From CBDCUC01 sp965222485 (GTDB lineage: Bacteria; Pseudomonadota; Alphaproteobacteria; Rhizobiales; Hyphomicrobiaceae): DNA of 64,000 nucleotides. Both the position numbers and the translations under genes were made by a program. The notes below the pieces were generated by a model. That model did not search any database and was not told the DNA's origin. It worked only from the letters and a program-made list of their open reading frames with translations. Shown here piece by piece: positions 45,067 through 53,654 of the stretch (position 1 is its first letter; the number at the start of each line of letters is the position of its first letter). Where the stretch lies: NCBI GenBank assembly GCA_965222485.1, contig CBDCUC010000039.1:496001-560000 (forward strand), in the 5' to 3' direction.

Positions 45067-47106
45067 ATGGAAGAACTTGCGATACGGCAAGCGTGGGAGA
45101 AGTTTATAGATCGCGGAATTCGCTCCGCGCATCTCCGTGACGCTGTGCTTACATCCTGGGAGCGCTCCAAGGATCACTTGGTGTCGGTCGAGAGCGAATG
45201 CGCTCCACTTATTTCCGAAGCCGAGGCCTACCGTCACCGCTCCGACAATCTCTGGCTGGCCAGATGTGCAGCACCTGTGCTCGAAAGATGCGGACGCTTT
45301 CTCGAAGCTTCCAGCTCAATGATGATACTAACCGACCCAAAGGGTGTGATCATTGAGACAAAGGGTGACGACCGCTCAATTGATGCCGGGCGCGAAATTC
45401 ACCTTGAGTGCGGTGGGCGTTGGACGGAATCCGACATAGGAACGAATGCGATCGGAACGGCACTGGCAGCTATGAGCCCGGTGCAGATTCATGCGGCCGA
45501 GCATTATTGCGAACCTGTTCAGCAGTGGACGTGCGCGGCAGCGCCGATTTTTCATCCCATCGACCAGGAACTACTCGGCGTCATTGATCTTTCGGGGCAT
45601 GCAGAAACGTTCAGCACGCACAGTCTGGCATTCGCCGTGTCTGCGGCAGACCAGATCCAGGCCGGGATGACCAAATCGATTAGGTTCGATCATTGGAAGA
45701 TCGTGCAGTTTTACCGCAGCAAGAGACGTCAGTGGGCCCGTGACGAGGCCATCTTGGTTGATCGCCGCGGCGCAATCGTAGGCGCAACAAGCAATGCCTT
45801 GAATCTCGCCCACCAAGAGAACATTGGTATCTCGGACGATCACCAGATCGCAAAACTGCGCAGTCAACCGTTCTCGAATTGGGAAGAGTGTATCGAGCGG
45901 CTACTACCAAGTGCAAAAACCGAGCTCGTATGCGACGACGGCATGGAGCTTGGCGCCGTAATAATTTTAGGTCGCCGTGGCGGCCGCGGCCGCAATAAAC
46001 GCGCCAACCCGACCAACACGAGGGATCAGGACGTTGATCTTGACAGCTTTGTAGAGGGACTTCTCGCGCGCGATCTTTGCAGTGCCCCGTTTTGCCTGAG
46101 CACACCCTCGGAAAATGAACGCAAACATTCTTCCCGTGACGTTACCGGAATAGCCGTCAATTTACGCGATGGCACGACGCTAGCCGACGAAGAAATCCAA
46201 ATGGTTGCCGATGATCCTCGTGTCGGCGAAATCGTCGAACAGGTAGATCGCGCAGCGTCCCGCAAAATGCCGATTCTTATCAACGGAGAAACCGGGACAG
46301 GCAAAGAGCTTCTCGCGTTCCACGCGCATGCAAACAGCGGGCGAGATGGTGCATTTGTCCCGGTGAATTGCGCGGCGATTCCGGCAAATTTGATTGAGGC
46401 AGAATTGTTTGGTTTTGTCGATGGCGCCTTCACAGGCGCGAGGCCGGGAGGCGCAAAGGGCCTTGCAGAGCAGGCCGACGGCGGCACGCTATTCCTCGAC
46501 GAAATTGGTGATATGCCCGTTGCGCTGCAGGCCGTTTTGTTGCGACTGCTCGATGACTGGACGGTGCGGCCAATTGGCGGCAGTCCAAAGAAAGTCGATG
46601 TGCTGCTGGTTTCGGCGACAAACGTGGATCTTACTGAAGCCGTCAAAGAAGGACGGCTGAGGCGGGACTTGTACTACCGGCTAAATACGCTTGAAGTAAC
46701 ACTTCCCCCACTCGCGCAACGTGAGGATTTCGCGGCGCTCGCTACCCATCTGCTGCACATGATTGATAAGGGGGTCCAGATCACACCAGAGGCCATCGAG
46801 ATATTGGCTGAAAGATCTTGGCAGGGGAATATGCGCGAGCTGAAGAGTGAACTGGCCCGCTTGTCATTCAACTGCACCGGCGGCGTCATCACTGAATCGG
46901 ATGCACGGCGCCATTCCATCGCAAGTGAGAAAGAAGGTGCATTTGCAGCTACGGCGAGCAGCGCAGGTGCGCTCCAAGATCTAAAGCGAGCCCACGTCTT
47001 AACAATGTACTCAGAGTGCAAAGGAAATGTTGCAGAGACGGCGCGCCGACTTGGCGTATCGCGGAACACTGTCTATCGTTTCCTGAACCAACAGCCGAAA
47101 TCATAA
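45067..47106 (+). CDS. Sigma-54-dependent activator, AcoR/MimR type
   Basis: A 679-residue enhancer-binding protein. The N-terminal 200 residues are a GAF-type sensor with the AcoR-like motif GRWTESDIGTNAIGTAL. The AAA+ domain (about 375-600) has Walker A GETGTGKE (407-414), the sigma-54 contact loop GAFTGA (453-458) and Walker B GGTLFLDE (472-479). A Fis-type helix-turn-helix NVAETARRLGVSRNTVYRFL closes the chain. It should bind upstream of a sigma-54 promoter and respond to a small molecule sensed by GAF. Such activators (MimR, AcoR) control propane/acetone monooxygenase operons in mycobacteria; the sigma-54 promoter at 57386-57400 is the likely target. Confidence 0.93.
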   Translation: MEELAIRQAWEKFIDRGIRSAHLRDAVLTSWERSKDHLVSVESECAPLISEAEAYRHRSDNLWLARCAAPVLERCGRFLEASSSMMILTDPKGVIIETKGDDRSIDAGREIHLECGGRWTESDIGTNAIGTALAAMSPVQIHAAEHYCEPVQQWTCAAAPIFHPIDQELLGVIDLSGHAETFSTHSLAFAVSAADQIQAGMTKSIRFDHWKIVQFYRSKRRQWARDEAILVDRRGAIVGATSNALNLAHQENIGISDDHQIAKLRSQPFSNWEECIERLLPSAKTELVCDDGMELGAVIILGRRGGRGRNKRANPTNTRDQDVDLDSFVEGLLARDLCSAPFCLSTPSENERKHSSRDVTGIAVNLRDGTTLADEEIQMVADDPRVGEIVEQVDRAASRKMPILINGETGTGKELLAFHAHANSGRDGAFVPVNCAAIPANLIEAELFGFVDGAFTGARPGGAKGLAEQADGGTLFLDEIGDMPVALQAVLLRLLDDWTVRPIGGSPKKVDVLLVSATNVDLTEAVKEGRLRRDLYYRLNTLEVTLPPLAQREDFAALATHLLHMIDKGVQITPEAIEILAERSWQGNMRELKSELARLSFNCTGGVITESDARRHSIASEKEGAFAATASSAGALQDLKRAHVLTMYSECKGNVAETARRLGVSRNTVYRFLNQQPKS

Positions 47107-47252
47107 GATCAGAATTGGACCATGAGCTTCGAGACATTGGCCTGGGCTTATGTTGCGCCGTGCCTTACCAGCGACGGAAGCCACTGAACGTTAGTTTCCT
47201 GCCCGGCATCTGTCGTCCAGAATAATAGCCAATGACAATAAGGCGCCTCTGA

Positions 47253-47759
47253 ATGACAGAACAAAGTCCCAAAAAAGATCCTCTGCCGATAGGCGACGTC
47301 AATGCGCGCCAGAAGCTGACGAACGATCTGATTACGCGTGCAGAACATGATTTGATTTACGAGCCGCGAATTATGGGCGAGAGCCTATATATGCTCCAAC
47401 GGTACTTCCAGGACTTCATTCGCGATGAGCTGGAAAGACGTTCGATAACATTCGACGACCATCCACTTATGCTCCCCTTTCTTGAAACGCACGCTCGCGA
47501 ACTTTGCGATTTTGTTATGATGGGTGTGGGGCTGAACCACCACATTAGACTGCCGGATCTTGAACGTTTGGGCCCCGATCCTGAGCGCCTACGTCGTGTC
47601 GACCTTTGGGACTCACTTTCCGCCCATATAGCAATTGCAGAGGATCACTTCCTCTCTGGCATCGGCGGACTGCAGCAGATACTTACCCGTGTGGAGGAGG
47701 CTAAAAGTCTCAGGCGGGACACGCCCAGACCAAGCGGCAGTAATGACAGCGACGACTGA
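47253..47759 (+). CDS. Hypothetical protein in monooxygenase region
   Basis: A 168-residue, mostly helical protein without signal peptide or membrane segment. I do not recognise the family. Notable parts are ESLYMLQRYFQDFIRDELERR, a central LMLPFLETHARELCDFVMMGVGLNHH with paired histidines, and a hydrophilic C-terminal tail (RRDTPRPSGSNDSDD). AAGG lies about 10 bases before the ATG. It is on the same strand as the sigma-54 activator, 146 bases downstream, and may be co-transcribed with it. No catalytic motif can be named. Confidence 0.6.
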   Translation: MTEQSPKKDPLPIGDVNARQKLTNDLITRAEHDLIYEPRIMGESLYMLQRYFQDFIRDELERRSITFDDHPLMLPFLETHARELCDFVMMGVGLNHHIRLPDLERLGPDPERLRRVDLWDSLSAHIAIAEDHFLSGIGGLQQILTRVEEAKSLRRDTPRPSGSNDSDD

Positions 47760-47809
47760 TTTCGGAGCGAAAGGCTGAGAATTAGAGCGGTAGAGTAAAT
47801 TGGTACACT

Positions 47810-48130
47810 CTAATGTCTGGTGGGCGGTGGACCGCCGTTTGAACCCTGCGTCGGCCAGGATCGCATGAGCCCTGCGTCATCAAAACACATCTTCCGATGC
47901 ACCTCGCGCAGTAGCCCGTCCCTCACCTCGTTAGAAAGGCCGGCAAGTGCTTCTCGTACAGCTTGCAGGTCTCCATTCTTCTTGCTGTCGAGTGCGGCGC
48001 GAGCAGCGACCGCTAGCGCGCTATTAACACCGAGTTCTCGCTGCGAGACTTGCTCTAATGCCTCTAGCAGCGCGCGCCCGCCAACTTCCATAAGCCCAAT
48101 GAAATTGGCAAGATCCATAACTCCATCCAT
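47810..48130 (-). CDS. Small helical hypothetical protein
   Basis: A 106-residue protein, mostly amphipathic helix: ANFIGLMEVGGRALLEALEQV, SALAVAARAALDSKK, LQAVREALAGLSNEVRDGLLREVHRK, and a Gly/Pro-rich tail. It has no known domain to me. It is convergent with the 168-aa gene and divergent from the WD40 gene. A frame of similar length runs on the opposite strand, but the minus-strand product has the more natural composition (Ala/Leu/Glu helices). Start codons at 48130 or 48118. Confidence 0.5.
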   Translation of the reverse strand: MDGVMDLANFIGLMEVGGRALLEALEQVSQRELGVNSALAVAARAALDSKKNGDLQAVREALAGLSNEVRDGLLREVHRKMCFDDAGLMRSWPTQGSNGGPPPTRH

Positions 48131-48190
48131 CCTATCTTGAGATCACCTAACGGGGCCGGGAAGTGCGGGCGGCAATTGGCCATTTCTATA

Positions 48191-48206
48191 TGGACATTTG
48201 TCTGCA
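48191..48206 (+). promoter_or_regulatory. Possible sigma-54 promoter before WD40 gene
   Basis: TGGACA, five bases, then CTGCA: the invariant GG and GC are at the correct 10-base separation, but the -24 box has only three of six consensus bases. It would start transcription near 48217, about 53 bases before the WD40 start. This is suggestive only. Confidence 0.3.
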
Positions 48207-48269
48207 ATCATTGCTTCCATAGCCTAAATTTATCACGCTAGAATCCGTTTGAGTATCGAGAGGAAAACG

Positions 48270-49400
48270 ATGGCAACTACTGACAGTCAAGAACAGAATT
48301 TGTTTTCCTTGATTGGCAGGAGTTGGGCAGCCGATGCGCCCATTGCCGATCTGTGCTTCGATTTCGATTGCCGGTCCGTGGCATACTTGACGGCCAAGGG
48401 AAGTGTACGCCTCGCGCCAACCTCAGATCCTGATCCCGTAAGCAAGCGCGCGCGAATACAGGCCGATGCCGGGCGGCTCACGATCGCTCCTCGTACCAAA
48501 CAGGTCAAACCCCTGGTCGATGTCTCGCTGCCTGATGAGATGTTTTTGATATTGAGACCATGCCCAAGTGGCGGATTTGTCGGTGCCACTTCGAACGGAA
48601 GATTGGTTCAAATTTCAAGCGATGGAAGTCAACAAGTTCTTAGCGATGACAGATATGACGAACCGGTTGCGCTCGCCACATCCAAGCCAGGCAGTCGGAT
48701 CGGTATTCTGGCGGAAAATGAAGTTTGTATTACCGATGCGCAAGGGCAAGTCATCGCGCGCCATGTACTCGAACGCCCGGCGCAGGATATTGATTTCAGT
48801 CCGGATGGCTCGCGCATTGTATTGTGCGATGAGCATGGGGTTTCGACATATCGTGTTGCCAACGGCTCCATACGACAAGACCACAAAATTGCACACGACG
48901 GACATCACATTGGTGTGGCATGGAGCCCGAGCGGTAAGTTCGTAACGACTGCATTGGAGGGTTCAGGGCTTTGCACTTGGAGGCTTGAAGACAATGCATC
49001 TATTTCGATGACCGGTTTCCCTTCGGAAAGCCGACACTTTGGTTGGGGACCACATGATCGTTTTCTGGCTACGAGCGGAGCCTACCGCATTATTTGTTGG
49101 CCACTTGGCGACGCAGACTTCACCGCAGAACAGTCACTGCCTCTGGAAACAGGTATGATGGGCGTCGTTCTGGTCACTGCGACAGCGGCGCAATCCAAGC
49201 GCGAGCTTGTAGCGGCGGGCTATGCCAACGGCATCGTCGTTGTGAGCAAAGCAGGCTCTCCGGACGAACTTGTTGTGCGCGGGACAGATGGTGATGCGGT
49301 CACATGCATGGCATGGACGAGTGACGGCCTGGGGCTCGCCTTTGGGACAACAGACGGCAATGCGGCGATGGTGACGTTTCCCGAACTCATGCTCAAATGA
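48270..49400 (+). CDS. WD40/beta-propeller protein
   Basis: A 376-residue protein without signal peptide. It is built from WD40-like blades, recognised by repeated patterns such as AQDIDFSPDGSRIVLCDEHG, HIGVAWSPSGKFVTTALEGSGLCTWRL, HFGWGPHDRFLATSGAYRIICWPL and AVTCMAWTSDGLGLAFGTTDG; I count about six or seven blades. Such propellers are scaffolds without catalysis. The ATG at 48270 has AGAGGA about 6 bases upstream. A propeller gene next to a soluble di-iron monooxygenase cluster is not usual; a role in assembly or regulation of the oxygenase is a guess. It is convergent with the 160-aa gene. Confidence 0.78.
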   Translation: MATTDSQEQNLFSLIGRSWAADAPIADLCFDFDCRSVAYLTAKGSVRLAPTSDPDPVSKRARIQADAGRLTIAPRTKQVKPLVDVSLPDEMFLILRPCPSGGFVGATSNGRLVQISSDGSQQVLSDDRYDEPVALATSKPGSRIGILAENEVCITDAQGQVIARHVLERPAQDIDFSPDGSRIVLCDEHGVSTYRVANGSIRQDHKIAHDGHHIGVAWSPSGKFVTTALEGSGLCTWRLEDNASISMTGFPSESRHFGWGPHDRFLATSGAYRIICWPLGDADFTAEQSLPLETGMMGVVLVTATAAQSKRELVAAGYANGIVVVSKAGSPDELVVRGTDGDAVTCMAWTSDGLGLAFGTTDGNAAMVTFPELMLK

Positions 49401-49469
49401 ACGAGTTTTGAGAAATCCTCACCGCCTGCATGTATTGAATGGACCCACGAACGAACCTTCGCCGCTCCA

Positions 49470-49952
49470 TCATGCGTCATCAAGCGACAGGCGTGCACTA
49501 ACTTCCTTGGACAAATCCTCTTCGGTGAACTCGTCAGTAATAAATTGGCCGTCGAGATCTTCAAGAACCTCCTGGATTGCCACGTCAACGGGTGCAAAGA
49601 ACCCATTTTTTTCATTGGCCAAGAGAAACTTTGTGCCGTCTTCTCCGCGCACAACGTTTCCCAGATGCATGAGCTGCTTTGCGCGCGCATCATCTATAAT
49701 GAGTACGCGGCCATTGAAACTGACATTGACGATGGGCCGGCCCGGCTCATTAGCCTTTGTTGCTCGTCCGATGTGGAACGTTTTCGTGCTCTCGGGTTCT
49801 TGCGATTGGGGCTGCTTTTGCGCGCTGGAGAGACCGCCGCCTGTCAAATGATTGATGAGGCCGCGGATCACGGGTCTGTTCTTCTCTATAAGCTTGTAGT
49901 GGGGCAAGTCTTGTGGGCGAATTTCCCCGCGGCGATTAAAACGATTGACCAT
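49470..49952 (-). CDS. Hypothetical protein downstream of the chaperonin
   Basis: A 160-residue soluble protein that I do not recognise. The N-terminus is basic and helical (MVNRFNRRGEIRPQDLPHY), a Gln/Pro linker follows, and the C-terminal half looks like a compact alpha/beta domain: VNVSFNGRVLIIDDARAKQLMHLGNVV, GEDGTKFLLANE and a final acidic helix. ATG at 49952 has AAAGG 8 bases upstream; a GTG at 49973 is the alternative. It follows the chaperonin on the same strand (118 bases) and is probably the last gene of the monooxygenase transcript. Confidence 0.6.
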   Translation of the reverse strand: MVNRFNRRGEIRPQDLPHYKLIEKNRPVIRGLINHLTGGGLSSAQKQPQSQEPESTKTFHIGRATKANEPGRPIVNVSFNGRVLIIDDARAKQLMHLGNVVRGEDGTKFLLANEKNGFFAPVDVAIQEVLEDLDGQFITDEFTEEDLSKEVSARLSLDDA

Positions 49953-50070
49953 GGCTGCAGCCTTTTGGATCACTGATGCAAAGTTGTGCGATCAGAAAGT
50001 ACCAAATCAGGCAGGCGACCATGTCGCCTCCCCAATTCGATAAAGTGTTCATGAGTTTTAGACCCGATTG

Positions 50071-51711
50071 TCAGGCGCGGCCAAGTTTTTCTGCACCTCC
50101 GCCATACGTCGGCCCGAACGTCGGGTCTTCGTCCTCCGGCAGATCAGCAATGAGCGTATCGGTCGTCAGAATGAGTTTTGCGATCGATGCCGCGTTCTGC
50201 AGGGCTGTACAAGTGACTTTGACCGGATCGATAACACCCGCCTTGGTGAGATCGACAATTTCTCCTGTTCGCCCATCAAATCCCTGTCCACTATTTTGGG
50301 ATTTTACTTTGGCGACGATTTCATCGGCATCGTAACCGCTGTTAACAGCAATGCAGGCGAGCGGTCGCGCAATCGCTTCTGCCACGAGACGTATGCCTTC
50401 ACCAGCATCGCCACCTTCCTTCCCCGCAAGCTTCTCAATCGCTGCGCAGGATTGCGCAAGAGCAGTACCGCCACCAGGAATCACGCCGGCTTCAACTGCC
50501 GCGCGTGTGGCTGCTACTGAATCGTCGATCAGCTGAACGATTCTCTTTTGTTCGGCGAGCGTCGCACCGCCGCCGTAGATTACGGCTGTGCCGCCGGTCA
50601 GTTTTGCAAGCCGTTCGGCCAGTTTGTCTTGCTCGATATTCGGAGGAGCGAGCTGGACCTGGCGAGCAACCTGTTCCTTGCGCGCTGCAATAGCCTTTGG
50701 ATCTCCATGGCCGCCGCCGATCATCGTTTCGTTTGAGCTGACCTTTACGCGGTCCGCCGAGCCCAAATCTTCAATCCGCGCATCCTCGACGCGGCCACCG
50801 AGCTCGCGTGCAATCACTTTGCCGCCGACAAGTATACCCAGGTCCTCGAGCATTGCGCGGCGCCAATGACCGTACTCGGGCGGGTGAATGGCTGCGATCT
50901 TGCCTTTTCCGTATTCTGGATCGTCACTGAGGAGCGATGAGATCACCGATGGTGCCAACTCTTCTGCAATGATGAGAAGCGGCCGGCCCGTCTCACGAAC
51001 CTCATTACGCAGGTTTTCGAGCTGAGACGCCGCCGTAATCTTGTTGTCAGTTAGCAAAATAAAGGCATTTTCCAAGACGCACGTCATCGTCTCGACATCC
51101 GTCACCATGTGATGGGAAATATAGCCGCGGTCGAATGACATGCCGTCAACAATATCCACTCTGCTCTCGACCGTGACACCGTAGTCAGATGTAATGATCC
51201 CGTCCGCTCCGACGCGCTCTACGGCTTCGGCGACGAGCTTGCCCAAGTTAGTCTCCCCGGCTGCGATAGTGGCAACGGCTTCGATTTCCTCTCGTGTGCT
51301 AATCTTCTTTGCACTCTTGGTGAGCGCGTTGATGACCGCCTCAACCGCCGTGTCAATTCCTTTGATCACATCAACAGGCCTCCGATCGCCTTCAAGCAGA
51401 TCGGTTCCCCCCTGCACAAGCGCATTGGCAATGATCATGGCGGTCGTCGTCCCGTCACCTACGACTTCGTTCGTCGTAGCGGAAACCTCGCGAGCGATTT
51501 GTGCCCCCATATTCGCAAACCGGTCGAGAAGCTCAACTTCGTTGACAATGGTTACGCCGTCACGCGAAACGATCGGGGAACCTATCGGTCGATCGATAAT
51601 TGCATTCATACCCTTGGGGCCAAGCGTGCCCTCCACAGTTCTCGCGATCTGCTTGACACCGTCGGCAAGAGAGCGGCGCGCGGGGGCATCGTGTAATATA
51701 ACTTTTGCCAT
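50071..51711 (-). CDS. GroEL-like chaperonin of the monooxygenase cluster
   Basis: A 546-residue group I chaperonin. It keeps GTLGPKGMNAIID, SRDGVTIV, the ATPase loop VVGDGTTTAMIIANALV and PGGGTALAQSCAAIE. It is a divergent paralogue: the N-terminus reads MAKVILHDAPARRSLADGVK rather than the usual AAKDVKFG, and the C-terminal Gly-Gly-Met repeat is missing. No groES gene is nearby. This fits the MimG/PrmG chaperonins required for folding of the large oxygenase subunit in mycobacterial propane/acetone monooxygenases. GGAGGAA lies 11 bases before the ATG. Confidence 0.93.
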   Translation of the reverse strand: MAKVILHDAPARRSLADGVKQIARTVEGTLGPKGMNAIIDRPIGSPIVSRDGVTIVNEVELLDRFANMGAQIAREVSATTNEVVGDGTTTAMIIANALVQGGTDLLEGDRRPVDVIKGIDTAVEAVINALTKSAKKISTREEIEAVATIAAGETNLGKLVAEAVERVGADGIITSDYGVTVESRVDIVDGMSFDRGYISHHMVTDVETMTCVLENAFILLTDNKITAASQLENLRNEVRETGRPLLIIAEELAPSVISSLLSDDPEYGKGKIAAIHPPEYGHWRRAMLEDLGILVGGKVIARELGGRVEDARIEDLGSADRVKVSSNETMIGGGHGDPKAIAARKEQVARQVQLAPPNIEQDKLAERLAKLTGGTAVIYGGGATLAEQKRIVQLIDDSVAATRAAVEAGVIPGGGTALAQSCAAIEKLAGKEGGDAGEGIRLVAEAIARPLACIAVNSGYDADEIVAKVKSQNSGQGFDGRTGEIVDLTKAGVIDPVKVTCTALQNAASIAKLILTTDTLIADLPEDEDPTFGPTYGGGAEKLGRA

Positions 51712-52064
51712 GTTTCGTTTGTTCCTCCGGGATATCGTTCTCGTCGCGCGCAGCGCTTCTTTTGTCGGTTGAGTTGCCGCGTCTTGATCCGTTTGGCGCG
51801 GACTTGGATCTGCTCATTGGCCGAACTGGCCATGCGGAAAATGACAACAGCCCATGCAGACCTGGCGCAGGAACGCCATGAATCGTGATGTGCCCTCGCA
51901 CTTGGTTGGGCCGCATCGTAACACTGCTGATTGCACAGACGTGGCCTTGCAGGCAGGAAAACCGGTCTTCATTGGTCTTAGGCCACTTCGTAGTCCAAAG
52001 AGGGCAGGGCCAACGCGTGGCCCTAGCCGCTCTTTTAGACTCGAGACGCTCTTTTGGTCGCTTC
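51712..52064. other. Intergenic region between coupling protein and chaperonin genes
   Basis: A 353-base non-coding stretch within the monooxygenase transcript. It contains the hairpin at 52006-52024. A weak sigma-54-like sequence on the minus strand (51932-51947) is not good enough to list as a promoter. The length suggests the chaperonin may have its own promoter or its expression is set by the hairpin. Confidence 0.35.
52006..52024 (-). terminator. Hairpin between coupling protein and chaperonin genes
   Basis: AGGGCCA, loop ACGCG, TGGCCCT: a perfect 7-bp stem, starting about 40 bases after the coupling-protein stop. No clear T run follows on the minus strand, so it is more likely an attenuator or mRNA-end protector than a strict terminator. 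Confidence 0.4.
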
Positions 52065-52445
52065 TTATTCGATAAACTCGCGCATGGCGTCCATGTCACC
52101 GTAAAGGCGCACGGTGTTGTCGTCGACCATGACCATGCGCCCATAGTGAGTGGACGTTGACACCTCGAACAAATGGGGCGTCATTTCCCGGCCCAGAGCC
52201 TCACTGATCTCGTCCATCAAAAAGGTGAGCGTTCCTTCACCGTCGATACGGATAAGTGCGGGGTTATAGGTGACCGTCACTCCCGGCTTCTCCTCCATTA
52301 GCTCTGCGATCGCCCGTGCTTCGACGCTGTCGTTCATGGTTACACCGCATTGATGTGAGATCGTATCTTCAAACTTGATGTCATCCATCTTTTTGAAGAT
52401 GTTGCCGCCGCGATGTCCGGCTGATCCATCACTTGCATTGCTCAT
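52065..52445 (-). CDS. Monooxygenase coupling/effector protein (MmoB/DmpM family)
   Basis: A 126-residue member of the MmoB/DmpM/PrmD family, which binds the hydroxylase, tunes the di-iron site and couples NADH use to substrate oxidation. The core reads CGVTMNDSVEARAIAELMEE, GVTVTYNPALIRIDGEGTL, then a helical MDEISEALGREMTPHLFEVSTSTHYGRM. It has a longer N-terminus (about 30 residues) than MmoB core proteins. The ATG shares its A with the stop of the beta-subunit gene (TAATG), so the two are translated together. Confidence 0.92.
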   Translation of the reverse strand: MSNASDGSAGHRGGNIFKKMDDIKFEDTISHQCGVTMNDSVEARAIAELMEEKPGVTVTYNPALIRIDGEGTLTFLMDEISEALGREMTPHLFEVSTSTHYGRMVMVDDNTVRLYGDMDAMREFIE

Positions 52446-53599
52446 TACGAAATCTCCGCTGGTAGATCGAAGCCAATTTCATTTGCAATCGTCTGTGTCC
52501 GCGTCTTACCAGCTGCAAGGCTATCGACAAATTGAACTGCCTTACCGCTGGGTTCGGACCATATAGGCTGCAATGTCTGAATAGCTTTCAATGCATTGGC
52601 CATATGCTTTTGGGCCCAGCTCTCGAAAAGCGCCTTGTTGTGTGCGCCGTGTGTCGGATCGTTGCGTAGCACATAGAAAAGCTCGACGGCGTTCGCCAGG
52701 TTGCGCTGGTAATCGGCCTCCGCTGAGGAGACAACCGCCGGTGTTACGAAGTCCCGGTTCGCAGGTGCCGCATGCATCAGGAAGCCGCTTCGGAATACTT
52801 CGCCTGCCAGCGGCTCAAAGCAAATGTTCACGGCAAAATACTGCTCCAGGTAGTCTGTCGCACCCATTATGGATTCGATGGCTTCGCGCGTGCTCTGCCA
52901 CATTGGGTTGCTGACCCAGGCCTCTTTACCCGCCGCGGGGTCGAACCCTGGGATATCCATACCGATCTCGCCGAGGTACAAGGTTAGATCCTGCGAAAAG
53001 CGCAACTTGTAAGAAGAATTAGTCAGTATCGCGCTATTTATCATCTGCGTGTAGCCATAGCGCTGAGCATGCATGGTAGAGGTGCCCAAACCGAACTCGG
53101 CATGTTTCCATGCGCCGACATGCGTCTGCAGGATCTTGATCCAGTTAGCGTCGAAGTTTGCAGCGGCGCCGGAAGCACGCGCATTCTTCACAACATTTTG
53201 GACCATACCTTCGATGGTCGACTGACGTTCGTAGTGGACCTTTTCCCATTCCTGGTCCGGCGCACGGAATTTGTGCCAATCCGAACTCAAGGCCTGCGTC
53301 CAATGCTTTTCGTATGTGCCGTCGCCGTTCGCGAATGAGATAATCCAGTCCTGCAGCAGATACCGTTCTGGATCCGGCTGGACATCTAGGGTGAGGTCTT
53401 CATAGTGCGTCGCCCGCTTTCCCTTGGGCTCGAAGTAGTTGTACTTTCTGCTCTCGGAACTAGGGAATACAGCCGCACCGGCAGCACCCGAATTCACTTG
53501 CTGCTCTTCACTTGCAGCACCGCTTCCCGCCATAGAGGGCGGAGGCTTCGATCCCTTTTTTGCTTCGGACCCTCGCCCAAACATTGATTGCCAACCCAT
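52445..53599 (-). CDS. Soluble di-iron monooxygenase beta subunit (PrmC-like)
   Basis: A 384-residue ferritin-like beta subunit of the hydroxylase, lacking the iron-ligand motifs. Conserved segments are RKYNYFEPKGKRATHYEDLT (residues about 50-70), QDWIISFANGDGTYEKHWTQAL, a central KILQTHVGAWKHAEFGLGT, and YLEQYFAVNICFEPLAGEVF. Length matches propane monooxygenase small subunits (about 370). I chose ATG 53599 because AAGGAGG stands 7 bases upstream; the frame extends to 53728. The gene lies between the reductase and the coupling protein, as in prmABCD. Confidence 0.93.
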   Translation of the reverse strand: MGWQSMFGRGSEAKKGSKPPPSMAGSGAASEEQQVNSGAAGAAVFPSSESRKYNYFEPKGKRATHYEDLTLDVQPDPERYLLQDWIISFANGDGTYEKHWTQALSSDWHKFRAPDQEWEKVHYERQSTIEGMVQNVVKNARASGAAANFDANWIKILQTHVGAWKHAEFGLGTSTMHAQRYGYTQMINSAILTNSSYKLRFSQDLTLYLGEIGMDIPGFDPAAGKEAWVSNPMWQSTREAIESIMGATDYLEQYFAVNICFEPLAGEVFRSGFLMHAAPANRDFVTPAVVSSAEADYQRNLANAVELFYVLRNDPTHGAHNKALFESWAQKHMANALKAIQTLQPIWSEPSGKAVQFVDSLAAGKTRTQTIANEIGFDLPAEIS

Positions 53600-53654
53600 T
53601 AGTCTCCTCCTTACTGGATGTTCTATCGCTGTTTTGTTGATGTTGTTTGTTAAT

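Noticed and set aside
47820..48140. Plus-strand frame opposite the 106-aa helical protein
   Set aside because: Serine/proline-rich product typical of an antisense shadow; the minus-strand product is more protein-like.
49982..49998. TCGCAC ... TTGCAT on the minus strand before the 160-aa gene
   Set aside because: The spacing is one base short of the sigma-54 requirement.
51932..51947. Weak sigma-54-like sequence before the chaperonin gene (minus strand)
   Set aside because: GG and GC have the right spacing, but the rest of the -24 box is poor and the 5' leader would be over 200 bases.
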